From contig OW818648.1 in the NCBI GenBank assembly GCA_942492735.1, positions 310,001 through 374,000 on the forward strand: a DNA stretch of 64,000 nt, in the 5' to 3' direction. A program made the position numbers and the translations under genes. The notes beneath the pieces are model-generated. The model was given only the letters and a program-made list of their open reading frames with translations, was not told where the DNA came from and did not search any database. The stretch's first letter is position 1; each line of letters opens with the position of its first letter. Positions 1-7,271 of this stretch are shown here, one piece after another. The DNA is from Sporobacter sp942492735 (GTDB lineage: Bacteria; Bacillota; Clostridia; Oscillospirales; Oscillospiraceae).

Positions 1-510
1 TGGCTCGTCCATAATAATCAGGCGTGCTTTTCTCGTGAGCGCCCGCCCGATTTCAATCATCTGCTGCTGCCCAACGGAAAGTGTCCCGGCCACTGTCTTT
101 GGCGTAATCGACATATCAAGTTCATCTAATATTTTCTGCGATTGGGCATAGAGCGCTTTGTAATCAACGCGACCCGACTTGACCGGCAGATTACCGATGA
201 ACAGGTTTTTCGCCACATCGAGCCCAGGAACAATCGACAGCTCCTGATACACGCAAGAAACACCCAGATTTATCGCTTCCTGCGGTGATTTAAAATTCAC
301 CTCGACGCCATCGACAAGGTAGCTGCCCTCATCCCTCTTATGGGCCCCCGCCATGACCTTGATCAGCGTCGATTTACCTGCGCCGTTTTCGCCGCACAGC
401 GCGTGACATTCACCTTCTCTGACATCAAACGATACACCGCCCAACGCACGAACGCCGGGAAATAATTTGACGATATTATGCAGCTCAATAAAAGTCTTTC
501 CCTCGCTCAA
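1..510 (-). CDS. Sugar ABC transporter ATP-binding protein, RbsA/MglA type (partial)
   Basis: First 170 residues of the ATP-hydrolysing subunit of a ribose/galactose-type ABC importer; the gene runs off the left edge. Visible are Walker A GENGAGKST (residues 40-48), Q-loop VYQE, signature LSVGQQQ and Walker B RLIIMDEP at the cut. The start is TTG at 510, because GGAGG sits 8 bases upstream and there is no better in-frame ATG. It is a paralogue of the complete ATPase at 1946-3448, and no permease for it is in view, so its own transporter probably continues to the left. It has its own promoter at 553-630, one of five copies of a shared element, so it may belong to a different regulon from the neighbouring sugar operon. 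Family assignment is sure; the substrate is unknown. Confidence 0.93.
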   Translation of the reverse strand, partial: MSEGKTFIELHNIVKLFPGVRALGGVSFDVREGECHALCGENGAGKSTLIKVMAGAHKRDEGSYLVDGVEVNFKSPQEAINLGVSCVYQELSIVPGLDVAKNLFIGNLPVKSGRVDYKALYAQSQKILDELDMSITPKTVAGTLSVGQQQMIEIGRALTRKARLIIMDEP

Positions 511-552
511 AGCTATGCACCTCCGGCAACATATAAACAATTACCAAATTGT

Positions 553-630
553 ATTATACGACCGAGGCCTTAATTTGTGAAACATCTATAAGCAATAAGT
601 ATGTGGCGCAGTTATTAGTTTGGACGATAA
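553..630 (-). promoter_or_regulatory. Promoter element copy A (LysR-type box plus -35/-10)
   Basis: Read on the minus strand: TTAT-N11-ATAA at 630-612, an AT-rich dyad at 600-584, -35 TTCACA at 581-576, 17 bp, -10 TATAAT at 558-553. It lies directly upstream of the ATPase starting at 510. The same layout occurs at 29722, 44186, 46351 and 51647 with a constant 29-30 bp between box and -35. The sigma-A-type promoter is a direct reading; that the box binds a LysR regulator is inference from its T-N11-A symmetry and place. Confidence 0.75.
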
Positions 631-675
631 TTTTTGATAAAACAAGAGACTGTCGTATTGAGGTCAAATTTTCGC

Positions 676-728
676 AAAAAGGGCATGTCGCGCCACGTTT
701 TTGACAAAACGTTTTGCGACACACCCTT
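676..728 (-). terminator. Rho-independent terminator of the sugar ABC operon
   Basis: Read on the minus strand, a 13-pair outer stem (AAGGGTGTGTCGC with GCGACATGCCCTT, two G-U pairs), a 3-nt internal loop and a 7-pair inner stem (ACGTTTT with AAAACGT) are followed by a T run. It sits 23 bp past the stop of the permease at 751 and separates that operon from promoter copy A. Confidence 0.85.
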
Positions 729-750
729 AAATATAGTGTAAGGCGCTTTT

Positions 751-1932
751 TTATTTAGCGGTGAGCTCGCTTATCCTGCTAGCGTTCAGGGACTTGAGCC
801 TCGCTTTTTCGCGGTAATAGTCCAGGATCAAAGCGGCGATCAGCAGGATACCTTTTGCGATGACCTGGTAGTACGAGTCGAGATTGGCCACAACAAGGCC
901 GTTCTGAAAGCTTGTGATCAGCAGAATGCCGAAGAAAACGCCGAACATATTACCCGCGCCGCCTGTGAAAGCGACGCCTCCGAGAATTGCCGCCGTAATA
1001 CCGTCCAAATCCGATCCTGAAACACCCGACGGCGAACCCATAGCCATCCGCGAGGCCAGGATTGAGCCTGCCAAACATGCGATAATCCCGTTGTTAACAA
1101 AAAGGATTGCTATAATTCTTTTTGGGTTGATCCCGGCAAGCCTCGCGGCATTTGCATTGCCGCCCGTCATATATACCCGGCGCCCAAACCCAGTGGCGGA
1201 CAAAATAACACCGTAGATGATCAGCAGGACCAACATTATCAAGAACGGGAGCGGGAATATCCAGAGATTGGTTGATCCCAGCGCCAGGAAACCCTTATTG
1301 TTGACAGGGATATTCGCACCGTTTGTGATGACGAGGGACAAGCCGGCAAAAATTGTGCTAACGGCAAGCGTTGATATAAACGGCGCGAACCTCATGCGGT
1401 TGATTAAGAATGAGTTAAACAGACCTGTGACGGCGCCAAACAAGAGTGTTATGAGAAGTGCCGGAATCCACGGAATTTCGGCCCTGAGAAGGATCGCGAT
1501 AACAATGCCCGCCATCATGCCTGTGTTACCGGCTGAAAGGTCGATCTTGCCGCCGATCAAAAGACAGGACAGTCCGATCGCGAGAGTACCCATGACAAAC
1601 GCCGAGTGGAATATGGCTCTTATATTGCCCAGGGAAAGATAATTATGATTTATACCCCAGAATAGGTATATAAAGACCGCTAAAACAATAATCAGTGTGA
1701 ACTCTTTCACATTGACGAGGTTTTTGATGATCTGCCGAGCCTTTTCGTTTTTTATCGAAAGAAGCGTCATTACCCCGGCGGCAAGCAAAATTACCCCGAT
1801 AAATACAAGGCTTATTCCAAAAGTGTCTGAAACGGCGCCCAGCAGCGGGACCGCCTGAACATTAAGGGACGCGACCCCTGCTATCAGCGCGAGAGCGCCA
1901 ATTCCAATGAATATGATACACAGAATCAACAT
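751..1932 (-). CDS. Sugar ABC transporter permease (RbsC-like)
   Basis: Membrane subunit of a ribose-type ABC importer, 393 residues, BPD_transp_2 family. It has about ten hydrophobic segments, including a two-helix N-terminal extension (residues 1-60) before the usual start of the family core near KEFTLIIVLAVFIYLFW. Hallmarks include the SAGNTGMMAG region and the coupling-helix segment GGNANAARLAGINPKR. ATG is preceded by AAGGGGGA. It is the last gene of the operon 7012-751, only 13 bp after the ATPase, and is followed by a strong terminator. The operon has two different permeases (this and 3478-4530), so the channel is probably a heterodimer. Substrate unknown. Confidence 0.9.
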   Translation of the reverse strand: MLILCIIFIGIGALALIAGVASLNVQAVPLLGAVSDTFGISLVFIGVILLAAGVMTLLSIKNEKARQIIKNLVNVKEFTLIIVLAVFIYLFWGINHNYLSLGNIRAIFHSAFVMGTLAIGLSCLLIGGKIDLSAGNTGMMAGIVIAILLRAEIPWIPALLITLLFGAVTGLFNSFLINRMRFAPFISTLAVSTIFAGLSLVITNGANIPVNNKGFLALGSTNLWIFPLPFLIMLVLLIIYGVILSATGFGRRVYMTGGNANAARLAGINPKRIIAILFVNNGIIACLAGSILASRMAMGSPSGVSGSDLDGITAAILGGVAFTGGAGNMFGVFFGILLITSFQNGLVVANLDSYYQVIAKGILLIAALILDYYREKARLKSLNASRISELTAK

Positions 1933-1945
1933 AACAGCGTCCCCC

Positions 1946-3448
1946 TTAATCTTTCATTGCCAGTTCAAGGACACGCTCTTCCGTAGCCTCATGCCTTGTC
2001 ACTTCGCCCGTAATGCGCCCGTTATGCATGACAATGATTCTATCGCTTATATTGAGCACTTCGATCAATTCGGATGAAATGAAGATAACGCCGATTCCAA
2101 CCGCGGCAAGGTCGTGTACCATCTGATATACTTCCGCTTTTGTGCCAACGTCGATTCCTTTTGTCGGCTCATCAAGAATAAGGACCTTTGTGTCCATCAT
2201 CTCCGACGTCCAACGCCCAAGTATCGTTTTCTGCTGGTTACCGCCTGAGAGCTCGAACATCAGTTTTTCAGTTGTCGGCGTCTTGATGGAGTACTTTCTC
2301 ACCGCCGCGGCGGCCAGGCGTTCCTCCTTTTTTACATCAAGAAACAGCCTTTTCCTCATCTTTGACAGCACAGGGATGCTGATGTTGTCCCTGATCGACC
2401 GTCCCAGTATGAGCCCTTGCTCTTTTCTGTCCTCCGGACAAAGCGCGATGCCGCTGTCTATCGCGTTCTTGGGCGACTTAAAGCTTACAGCTTTACCGTC
2501 CAGCCATATCTCGCCCGAGCTGACCGGGTCAGCCGCGAATACCGCCCGTATGACCTCGGTTCGGCCGGCGCCAACAAGGCCGGCAAAACCCAATACCTCA
2601 CCGCGCCTGAGCTTAAAGCTTACATCATGTACATAATCCGTTACTAGATTCTTTACCTCAAGTATAACGTCGCCTACCTCATCGTTTCGTCTCAGGTTGG
2701 CGTATGTGTCGCCTATATCGCGCCCGACCATGGCCTTCACAAGACTCTTTTCGTCCGTCTCGGATGTTTTAAACGTCGTCATCAGCTGCCCGTCTTTCAA
2801 GACAATTATGTCGTCCGATATCTGAAATACCTCAGCCATACGGTGCGATACGTATATGATGATCTTTCCGCGCTCCTTCAGCTTCTTGATCAGGTTAAAC
2901 AAAATTGTAATCTCCCCGGCAGTCAGCGGAGCGGTTGGTTCGTCAAAGGCGATGATATCCGAATCCCGTCTGTATGCTTTCATGATTTCGATCATCTGCT
3001 GATACGCGACCGAAAGACGCCCCACAACATCCGTCGGCTTGATCGGCAGCCCAAAAGCATCTATTATTTCCTGTGTCTTCCGGCGAAGCAACGGTTTGTT
3101 GATAAAACCAAGCTTATTTTCGTGAAGGTCGTCCAGAAATATGTTTTCCATCACGCTCATCGCTGTTATAAGCTGACGCTCCTGATAAATCACGCTTATA
3201 CTCGATTTGATGGATTGATACGGCGACGCAAAGCTCTTCACCTCGCCGCTAATGCACACATGCCCCTCGTCCGGCTGCAAGTCGCCGCTCAGGATCTTTA
3301 ACAGCGTGCTCTTTCCGGCGCCGTTCTCTCCCATCAACGCGCAAACCCTGCCCCCATCCGCCCGGAAACTGACATTATCAAGCGCCTGCACCCCGGGGAA
3401 CGCTTTGCTTATATTGGCAAATTCAAGAAATTGTTCCACCTCGACCAC
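1946..3448 (-). CDS. Sugar ABC transporter ATP-binding protein (RbsA-like, complete)
   Basis: Tandem-domain ATPase of 500 residues that drives the permeases at 751 and 3478. Domain 1: Walker A GENGAGKST (40-48), signature LSVAYQQ (145-151, diverged from LSGGQ), Walker B IIAFDEP (165-171). Domain 2 has the degenerate Walker A typical of sugar ATPases (GLVGAGRTE, about 290-298), signature LSGGNQQ (400-406) and Walker B VLILDEP (422-428). The start is GTG; 3448 is given, but the in-frame GTG at 3439 has a better placed AGGTGG. The adjacent UroD-like methyltransferase suggests a methylated substrate rather than a plain sugar, which is inference. Confidence 0.93.
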   Translation of the reverse strand: MVEVEQFLEFANISKAFPGVQALDNVSFRADGGRVCALMGENGAGKSTLLKILSGDLQPDEGHVCISGEVKSFASPYQSIKSSISVIYQERQLITAMSVMENIFLDDLHENKLGFINKPLLRRKTQEIIDAFGLPIKPTDVVGRLSVAYQQMIEIMKAYRRDSDIIAFDEPTAPLTAGEITILFNLIKKLKERGKIIIYVSHRMAEVFQISDDIIVLKDGQLMTTFKTSETDEKSLVKAMVGRDIGDTYANLRRNDEVGDVILEVKNLVTDYVHDVSFKLRRGEVLGFAGLVGAGRTEVIRAVFAADPVSSGEIWLDGKAVSFKSPKNAIDSGIALCPEDRKEQGLILGRSIRDNISIPVLSKMRKRLFLDVKKEERLAAAAVRKYSIKTPTTEKLMFELSGGNQQKTILGRWTSEMMDTKVLILDEPTKGIDVGTKAEVYQMVHDLAAVGIGVIFISSELIEVLNISDRIIVMHNGRITGEVTRHEATEERVLELAMKD

Positions 3449-3477
3449 CTGCCTGTTAAAAAGTTGTTATACTGATA

Positions 3478-4530
3478 TCAGGGTTTCTTTAGAAGTTCAT
3501 TTTCTTGCACTTTTTCTGCGGCGCCGCGCCGATCGCGCCTTTGCGCTCTGGGTGCCTCCAGCCCGCGCGGTCTGCGATTTCTTATATAGTCAAGCGTCAG
3601 CGCGAGAAGAAGGAGAATGCCTGAGGCAACATCCTGCCAGTACGACGTGACGCGCATGATCGTCAGCCCGTTGTTAAAGCCGTTGATGATGAGAAGCCCA
3701 AGGAAGCAGCCAAGCATATTGCCCGAACCTCCGCCGAAAGATATCCCGCCGAATATAACCGCGGTGACTGCCGGGAAGGCATAAGCGTTCGTACCGGTCA
3801 GGTCGCCTGTTTTCAGGCGCGCGGCAAAAATAACACCGGCTAAAGCACCGAGCATGCCGCTGTTGGCAAAAAGGATATATGACAGCCTTTCAGGATTAAG
3901 GCCCGCTAATCGCGCGGCCTGCCTGCCGCCGCCGCAAAGGTAGATACTGCGCCCGAACTTCGTTTTGGCAAGAATAACGCCGTAAATCAAAATCGCGGCC
4001 AGAGATATGACGACCGCAACCGGAACGATTCCCCCGATTTTGAAGGTTCCGACCCAAACAATAACCGGCTCGTCGATATTTATCGGCCTGCCGCCGGACA
4101 CTATGAGCGCGACGCCCTTGGCGATAAACGACCCGACCGCAAGCGTTGCGATAAAACTCTGAATGCGAAACTTATTAATAAGTACCGCGTTGAGGAGTCC
4201 GAATGCAATCCCAAGCAGGAGACAAAGACTAATGACAAAATACCACGGAACGCCGACTTCTGTCAGAAGCTTCGCCATCAGGGCTCCCGCGGCTGTACCC
4301 ACGTATCCGGGTGACAGGTCAAACTCTCCTAAAAGGATCGGCATGGATACCCCGACGGCAAACAGGATATAAAGTACCATGGAATTCAGGATGCTTGTTA
4401 TATTCCTCATACTCAGGTAGGAGTGTTTTGGCGAAACAAACCAAAAGAAAAGCACGATCAGCAATAGTATGACAACTAATGTAAATGTTTTTGATCTTAG
4501 AAACTTCTTGACCCCACCGGCATTATCCAT
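3478..4530 (-). CDS. Sugar ABC transporter permease (RbsC-like, second)
   Basis: Second membrane subunit of the importer, 350 residues with about nine hydrophobic segments. It shows the family landmarks LLGEFDLSPGYVG (near residue 65) and GGGRQAARLAGLNPERL (near 200), matching GGNANAARLAGINPKR in the partner permease. The C-terminus is a short, very basic cytoplasmic tail (Arg-rich, about residues 310-350). ATG is preceded by GGAGG at 8 bases. It lies 29 bp upstream of the ATPase. A long inverted repeat (4571-4672) fills the gap to the upstream gene and may lower its expression relative to the binding protein. Confidence 0.9.
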   Translation of the reverse strand: MDNAGGVKKFLRSKTFTLVVILLLIVLFFWFVSPKHSYLSMRNITSILNSMVLYILFAVGVSMPILLGEFDLSPGYVGTAAGALMAKLLTEVGVPWYFVISLCLLLGIAFGLLNAVLINKFRIQSFIATLAVGSFIAKGVALIVSGGRPINIDEPVIVWVGTFKIGGIVPVAVVISLAAILIYGVILAKTKFGRSIYLCGGGRQAARLAGLNPERLSYILFANSGMLGALAGVIFAARLKTGDLTGTNAYAFPAVTAVIFGGISFGGGSGNMLGCFLGLLIINGFNNGLTIMRVTSYWQDVASGILLLLALTLDYIRNRRPRGLEAPRAQRRDRRGAAEKVQENELLKKP

Positions 4531-4570
4531 AGATTATTCCTCCGCACGCTTTCTTGCTGAGTATACTCTT

Positions 4571-4672
4571 ATACTGATATCCAATAGAAACAATTAATAA
4601 AATCGAGAAAAATGCTTGCGTTTATGGCATTTTTTGAAGAGTTTATTCTACTGTTTCATTGGATATTAGTAT
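4571..4672. repeat. Long imperfect inverted repeat between methyltransferase and permease genes
   Basis: The two ends, about 45 bases each, pair with a few mismatches and bulges: ATACTGATATCCAAT at 4571 faces ATTGGATATTAGTAT ending at 4672, and the pairing continues inward through AAACA/TGTTT and AAAAATGC/GGCATTTTTT. It is AT-rich, fills the space between two genes of one operon and has no coding sequence. It could be a large mRNA hairpin or the remains of a small mobile palindromic element. Confidence 0.6.
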
Positions 4673-5682
4673 TACATACCGAAATTCTTAATATTGTATC
4701 TGTCGATTTCATCATTGATATATTTATCGCCCTGAGGATAGATCGTTCCGGGGCCACCGTAAGTGATACACGGTATGAAGCTACCGTTCGGGCAATAGGT
4801 CTCGAGAGCACGGCGCGTTTCAGCCCGGATCTCATCTTCAGAGGAATCAGGACGGTCAACTATTGCCGCGTCAATGCCGCCCATCAGCGCCATGCGACCG
4901 TCCAGCTGTTTTTGCAGCTTCACAATATCGTTCTGAGGCAGTACGCCCTGCCAAACGTCGATATGCAGCTCGACCATATCCTCCACTATCTGCTCACAGA
5001 AGGAATCGGCGTGATGTTCGATTATGACGCCGCGGTCATGCGCATACCCGTATGATTTTGCATACTGCGGCTTGATGAATTCCCGCCAAAGCTCCGGTTG
5101 TATGAAAAGATTATTCTTGCTGCCCCAGTCGTCGTGCGAATGGAGGACGTCCGGACGGACATGATCGATAATCAGTTTCATCCCGTTATACCGGTATTCG
5201 CCGATCGCCTCGCAAAGGTCCTTCATAGCCTCCGGCTCGGTCATTAGATTTATAAACATGTCTACAAATCCCATCAGGAAGTGTAATCGCTCAAAAACGC
5301 CGGTAGGGGCGAACACCATTACCAGCTCGTTCTCCCGGTCGACATCTTCAACCCGCTTCAAATACGGCTCCCAAAGCTCATCCTGTGAGCAGTTCGCGAT
5401 GAGATCCGGGACTTTCACAAAATCCCGCCAGCATGTTATATCTTTTATAGCCTTGTTCTGCTCCGTCACATGCGGCATGGCAGCCGGCACCCCCTCCGGC
5501 CAGATAATTTCAGTCCCCCACAAATCCTTAGCCGGTGGCATGCCGGCATAACGCCGCCCGCGAACAAACTGGGACACGGGGTCGCCGGGCAGGAATACAG
5601 TCCCTTCAAATTGCTTAACAATCCGGTCAGGCTTCCCGCCGCGTTTTATCGTTTCGAGAAAATTCTGCTTAGCACTGAGCAT
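4672..5682 (-). CDS. Uroporphyrinogen decarboxylase-like (MtaA/CmuA family) methyltransferase
   Basis: A 336-residue TIM-barrel protein of the UroD superfamily, in the branch that moves methyl groups between corrinoids, thiols and substrates rather than making haem. Evidence: the SHDDWGSK segment (182-189), a likely zinc site of His223/His224, Cys229 (EHHADSFCE) and Cys305 (FIPCITYG), and no N-terminal RQAGR-type substrate motif of HemE. It lies between the binding protein and permease genes of a sugar-type importer, so its substrate is probably what the importer brings in. No corrinoid protein gene is nearby. The SD before the ATG is weak (GTGTGA). The family is fairly sure; the reaction is unknown. 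Confidence 0.8.
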   Translation of the reverse strand: MLSAKQNFLETIKRGGKPDRIVKQFEGTVFLPGDPVSQFVRGRRYAGMPPAKDLWGTEIIWPEGVPAAMPHVTEQNKAIKDITCWRDFVKVPDLIANCSQDELWEPYLKRVEDVDRENELVMVFAPTGVFERLHFLMGFVDMFINLMTEPEAMKDLCEAIGEYRYNGMKLIIDHVRPDVLHSHDDWGSKNNLFIQPELWREFIKPQYAKSYGYAHDRGVIIEHHADSFCEQIVEDMVELHIDVWQGVLPQNDIVKLQKQLDGRMALMGGIDAAIVDRPDSSEDEIRAETRRALETYCPNGSFIPCITYGGPGTIYPQGDKYINDEIDRYNIKNFGM

Positions 5683-5739
5683 ATTTCACACGTACTTTCA
5701 ATCTTTACTTTTCTCTCACAAAAATGAGCGGTTAGTATT

Positions 5740-5773
5740 ATGGCGGCCAGGCAGTTAATATGTTGCCTGACCG
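5740..5773 (-). other. Intercistronic hairpin after binding-protein gene
   Basis: GGCGGCCAGGCA pairs with TGCCTGACCGCC (12 pairs, one G-U on one strand) around a 10-nt loop, 30 bp after the stop of the binding protein. There is no T run on the minus strand, so it more likely protects the 3' end of the binding-protein mRNA and damps downstream genes than stops transcription fully. Confidence 0.65.
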
Positions 5774-5803
5774 CCAAAACGTGGTCCGATTCTCAGAAGC
5801 TGC

Positions 5804-7012
5804 CTATGACAGACCGCTTTCACTGCGCACGAATTCAAAATAATCTTTATACGTATCTTTTGTTACAATCTCAGTTGCGATTTTATAGAACGTCAGCTTA
5901 TCCGTCGGCTGACGGATACTGGACCAGAGCGAGTCGATCGTCTCAGTACCGTTCAACAAGGAAACAATTGCGCTCAAAGAGGGTGCCGCGTACTGGTAAG
6001 GCGCGGACGCCACGCAGGAAACCCAACAGCCCTCGTAGCCGCTGTCCCACAATGCAGACAGGACTTCGCTGTTCACCGCCGAGATAAGGACACGGTCTTG
6101 TATTCCGAGAGACTCGGCAGCGCGCATGGCTCCCTGCGCATACAATTCCAGACATGCGGGGACAAACCAGTACTCGACCTCCGGATGGGCGGCGAGAGTT
6201 GCCGAAGCCAGATCATATCCCGTTTCCTCTTTCAGCCCTCCCGTTACGCCATCGGCATCGAAAATGTTTGTGTTGCCGGGGGCCAACTCCTGGAACATCG
6301 CCAGATTCCCATCGTGGCGGTCTTGAAAGTCTTTATTCGGCGAGAAGGTAAAATTAAGAAGCCCCAGCTTGGACGTATCGATTTTTTTGCCCCAGTACTT
6401 TTCGCTGTTGTCAAAAAGCCACTTTGTCATTTCTTTGCCGGTCGTAACGCCGTCCATACCGATGCAATGGACGATCGCGCTGCCGCTCGTGTCGCGTACG
6501 GAGTTTAGAATGTCAATATACGGAAGGCCGGTTTCATCAAGGACCTCTTTGATACGTAAATTGGCCGACGCATCGATAACGATGATAAAACCGTCCGCGC
6601 CCTGGTCGGCAAAAATCCCGATATTCTGGATCATCTCGTCGATGTCGCTGTTCGCGCAATAATCCGTAATTTTAACATTGAATACCGGTTCGAGCGAAGT
6701 AAGGGCGTCTTTGATATTCAGGAACAGCGCCATCGGTCTCATATAAGCCCAGACAATATTGTATGTATCTCTGGAAGCCGGGTCGACGCCGTCTGTGAAA
6801 AAGCCGATGGAGTTCGCGTTAGCCGACGGATTTTTGATGGGACCAGCATCGTCGGTTGTTACAGCGGGTGTCGGAGAAGCGGGGCTTGTATCCGTCGTTG
6901 GAGTAGGGGAGCTCGGCGGTGGACTGTTGTTCGCCGTGTCTGTTTTCCCGGCACAGGCGGCAAGCGAAAAAATCATTAGAGACACTAACAATAACGCGAG
7001 AATCTTTTTCAT
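5804..7012 (-). CDS. Sugar-type ABC transporter substrate-binding lipoprotein
   Basis: Extracellular solute-binding lipoprotein of about 402 residues, periplasmic-binding-protein type I fold (RbsB-like). The signal peptide ends in lipobox LAAC near residue 21, followed by a Ser/Pro/Thr-rich linker to about residue 65 and then the binding domain. The start is the ATG at 7012: AAGGAGG lies 6 bases before it but touches the alternative ATG two codons upstream. First gene of the operon running to 751. A TTACGTAA palindrome at 7050-7057 recurs in front of the PucR-type regulator gene, suggesting PucR control. The ligand cannot be told from sequence. Confidence 0.92.
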   Translation of the reverse strand: MKKILALLLVSLMIFSLAACAGKTDTANNSPPPSSPTPTTDTSPASPTPAVTTDDAGPIKNPSANANSIGFFTDGVDPASRDTYNIVWAYMRPMALFLNIKDALTSLEPVFNVKITDYCANSDIDEMIQNIGIFADQGADGFIIVIDASANLRIKEVLDETGLPYIDILNSVRDTSGSAIVHCIGMDGVTTGKEMTKWLFDNSEKYWGKKIDTSKLGLLNFTFSPNKDFQDRHDGNLAMFQELAPGNTNIFDADGVTGGLKEETGYDLASATLAAHPEVEYWFVPACLELYAQGAMRAAESLGIQDRVLISAVNSEVLSALWDSGYEGCWVSCVASAPYQYAAPSLSAIVSLLNGTETIDSLWSSIRQPTDKLTFYKIATEIVTKDTYKDYFEFVRSESGLS

Positions 7013-7049
7013 TTTCATCCTCCTTATTTTCCTATAATGACATAATGAC

Positions 7050-7057
7050 TTACGTAA
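7050..7057. promoter_or_regulatory. TTACGTAA palindrome upstream of the sugar ABC operon
   Basis: Perfect 8-bp palindrome 37 bp upstream of the binding-protein start. The same octamer is at 8944-8951, with a one-mismatch copy TTATGTAA at 8963-8970, before the PucR-type gene. A possible operator for that regulator; the link is inference. Confidence 0.4.
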
Positions 7058-7149
7058 TCAAACCCATCTGCTGCTCATCTTAACATTTTTCAGCTCTTTC
7101 TGTCATATCCACACGGCAGTATTTTGCGAGGCATATTTTTACGTTTTAT

Positions 7150-7193
7150 ACAAAAACAAGCGCAAACCCAGCACCCCGACGCTGGGTTTGCGC
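7150..7193 (-). terminator. Rho-independent terminator of the PucR-type gene
   Basis: Perfect 13-bp stem (GCGCAAACCCAGC with GCTGGGTTTGCGC) and 8-nt loop at 7160-7193. On the minus strand it is followed by TTGTTTTTG. It lies about 80 bp past the regulator's stop codon and insulates the sugar ABC operon from it. Confidence 0.88.
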
Positions 7194-7271
7194 TAATCCA
7201 CAAAAAGATTCCTCATAATTTTTGCATATCAAGAAAAATTTCCGACTCTTTTTACATTTTGTCAAACCAAA

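Noticed and set aside
3467..4581. 13-bp direct repeat TTATACTGATATC flanking the permease gene at 3478-4530, as if from an insertion
   Set aside because: Dozens of exact 13-mer repeats are expected by chance in 64 kb, and the permease is an integral part of its operon. No insertion sequence features are present.
4672..5682. Reading this gene as HemE (uroporphyrinogen decarboxylase proper)
   Set aside because: The N-terminal substrate motif of HemE is missing, and the SHDDWGSK and His/Cys zinc-site pattern fits the MtaA/CmuA methyltransferase branch.
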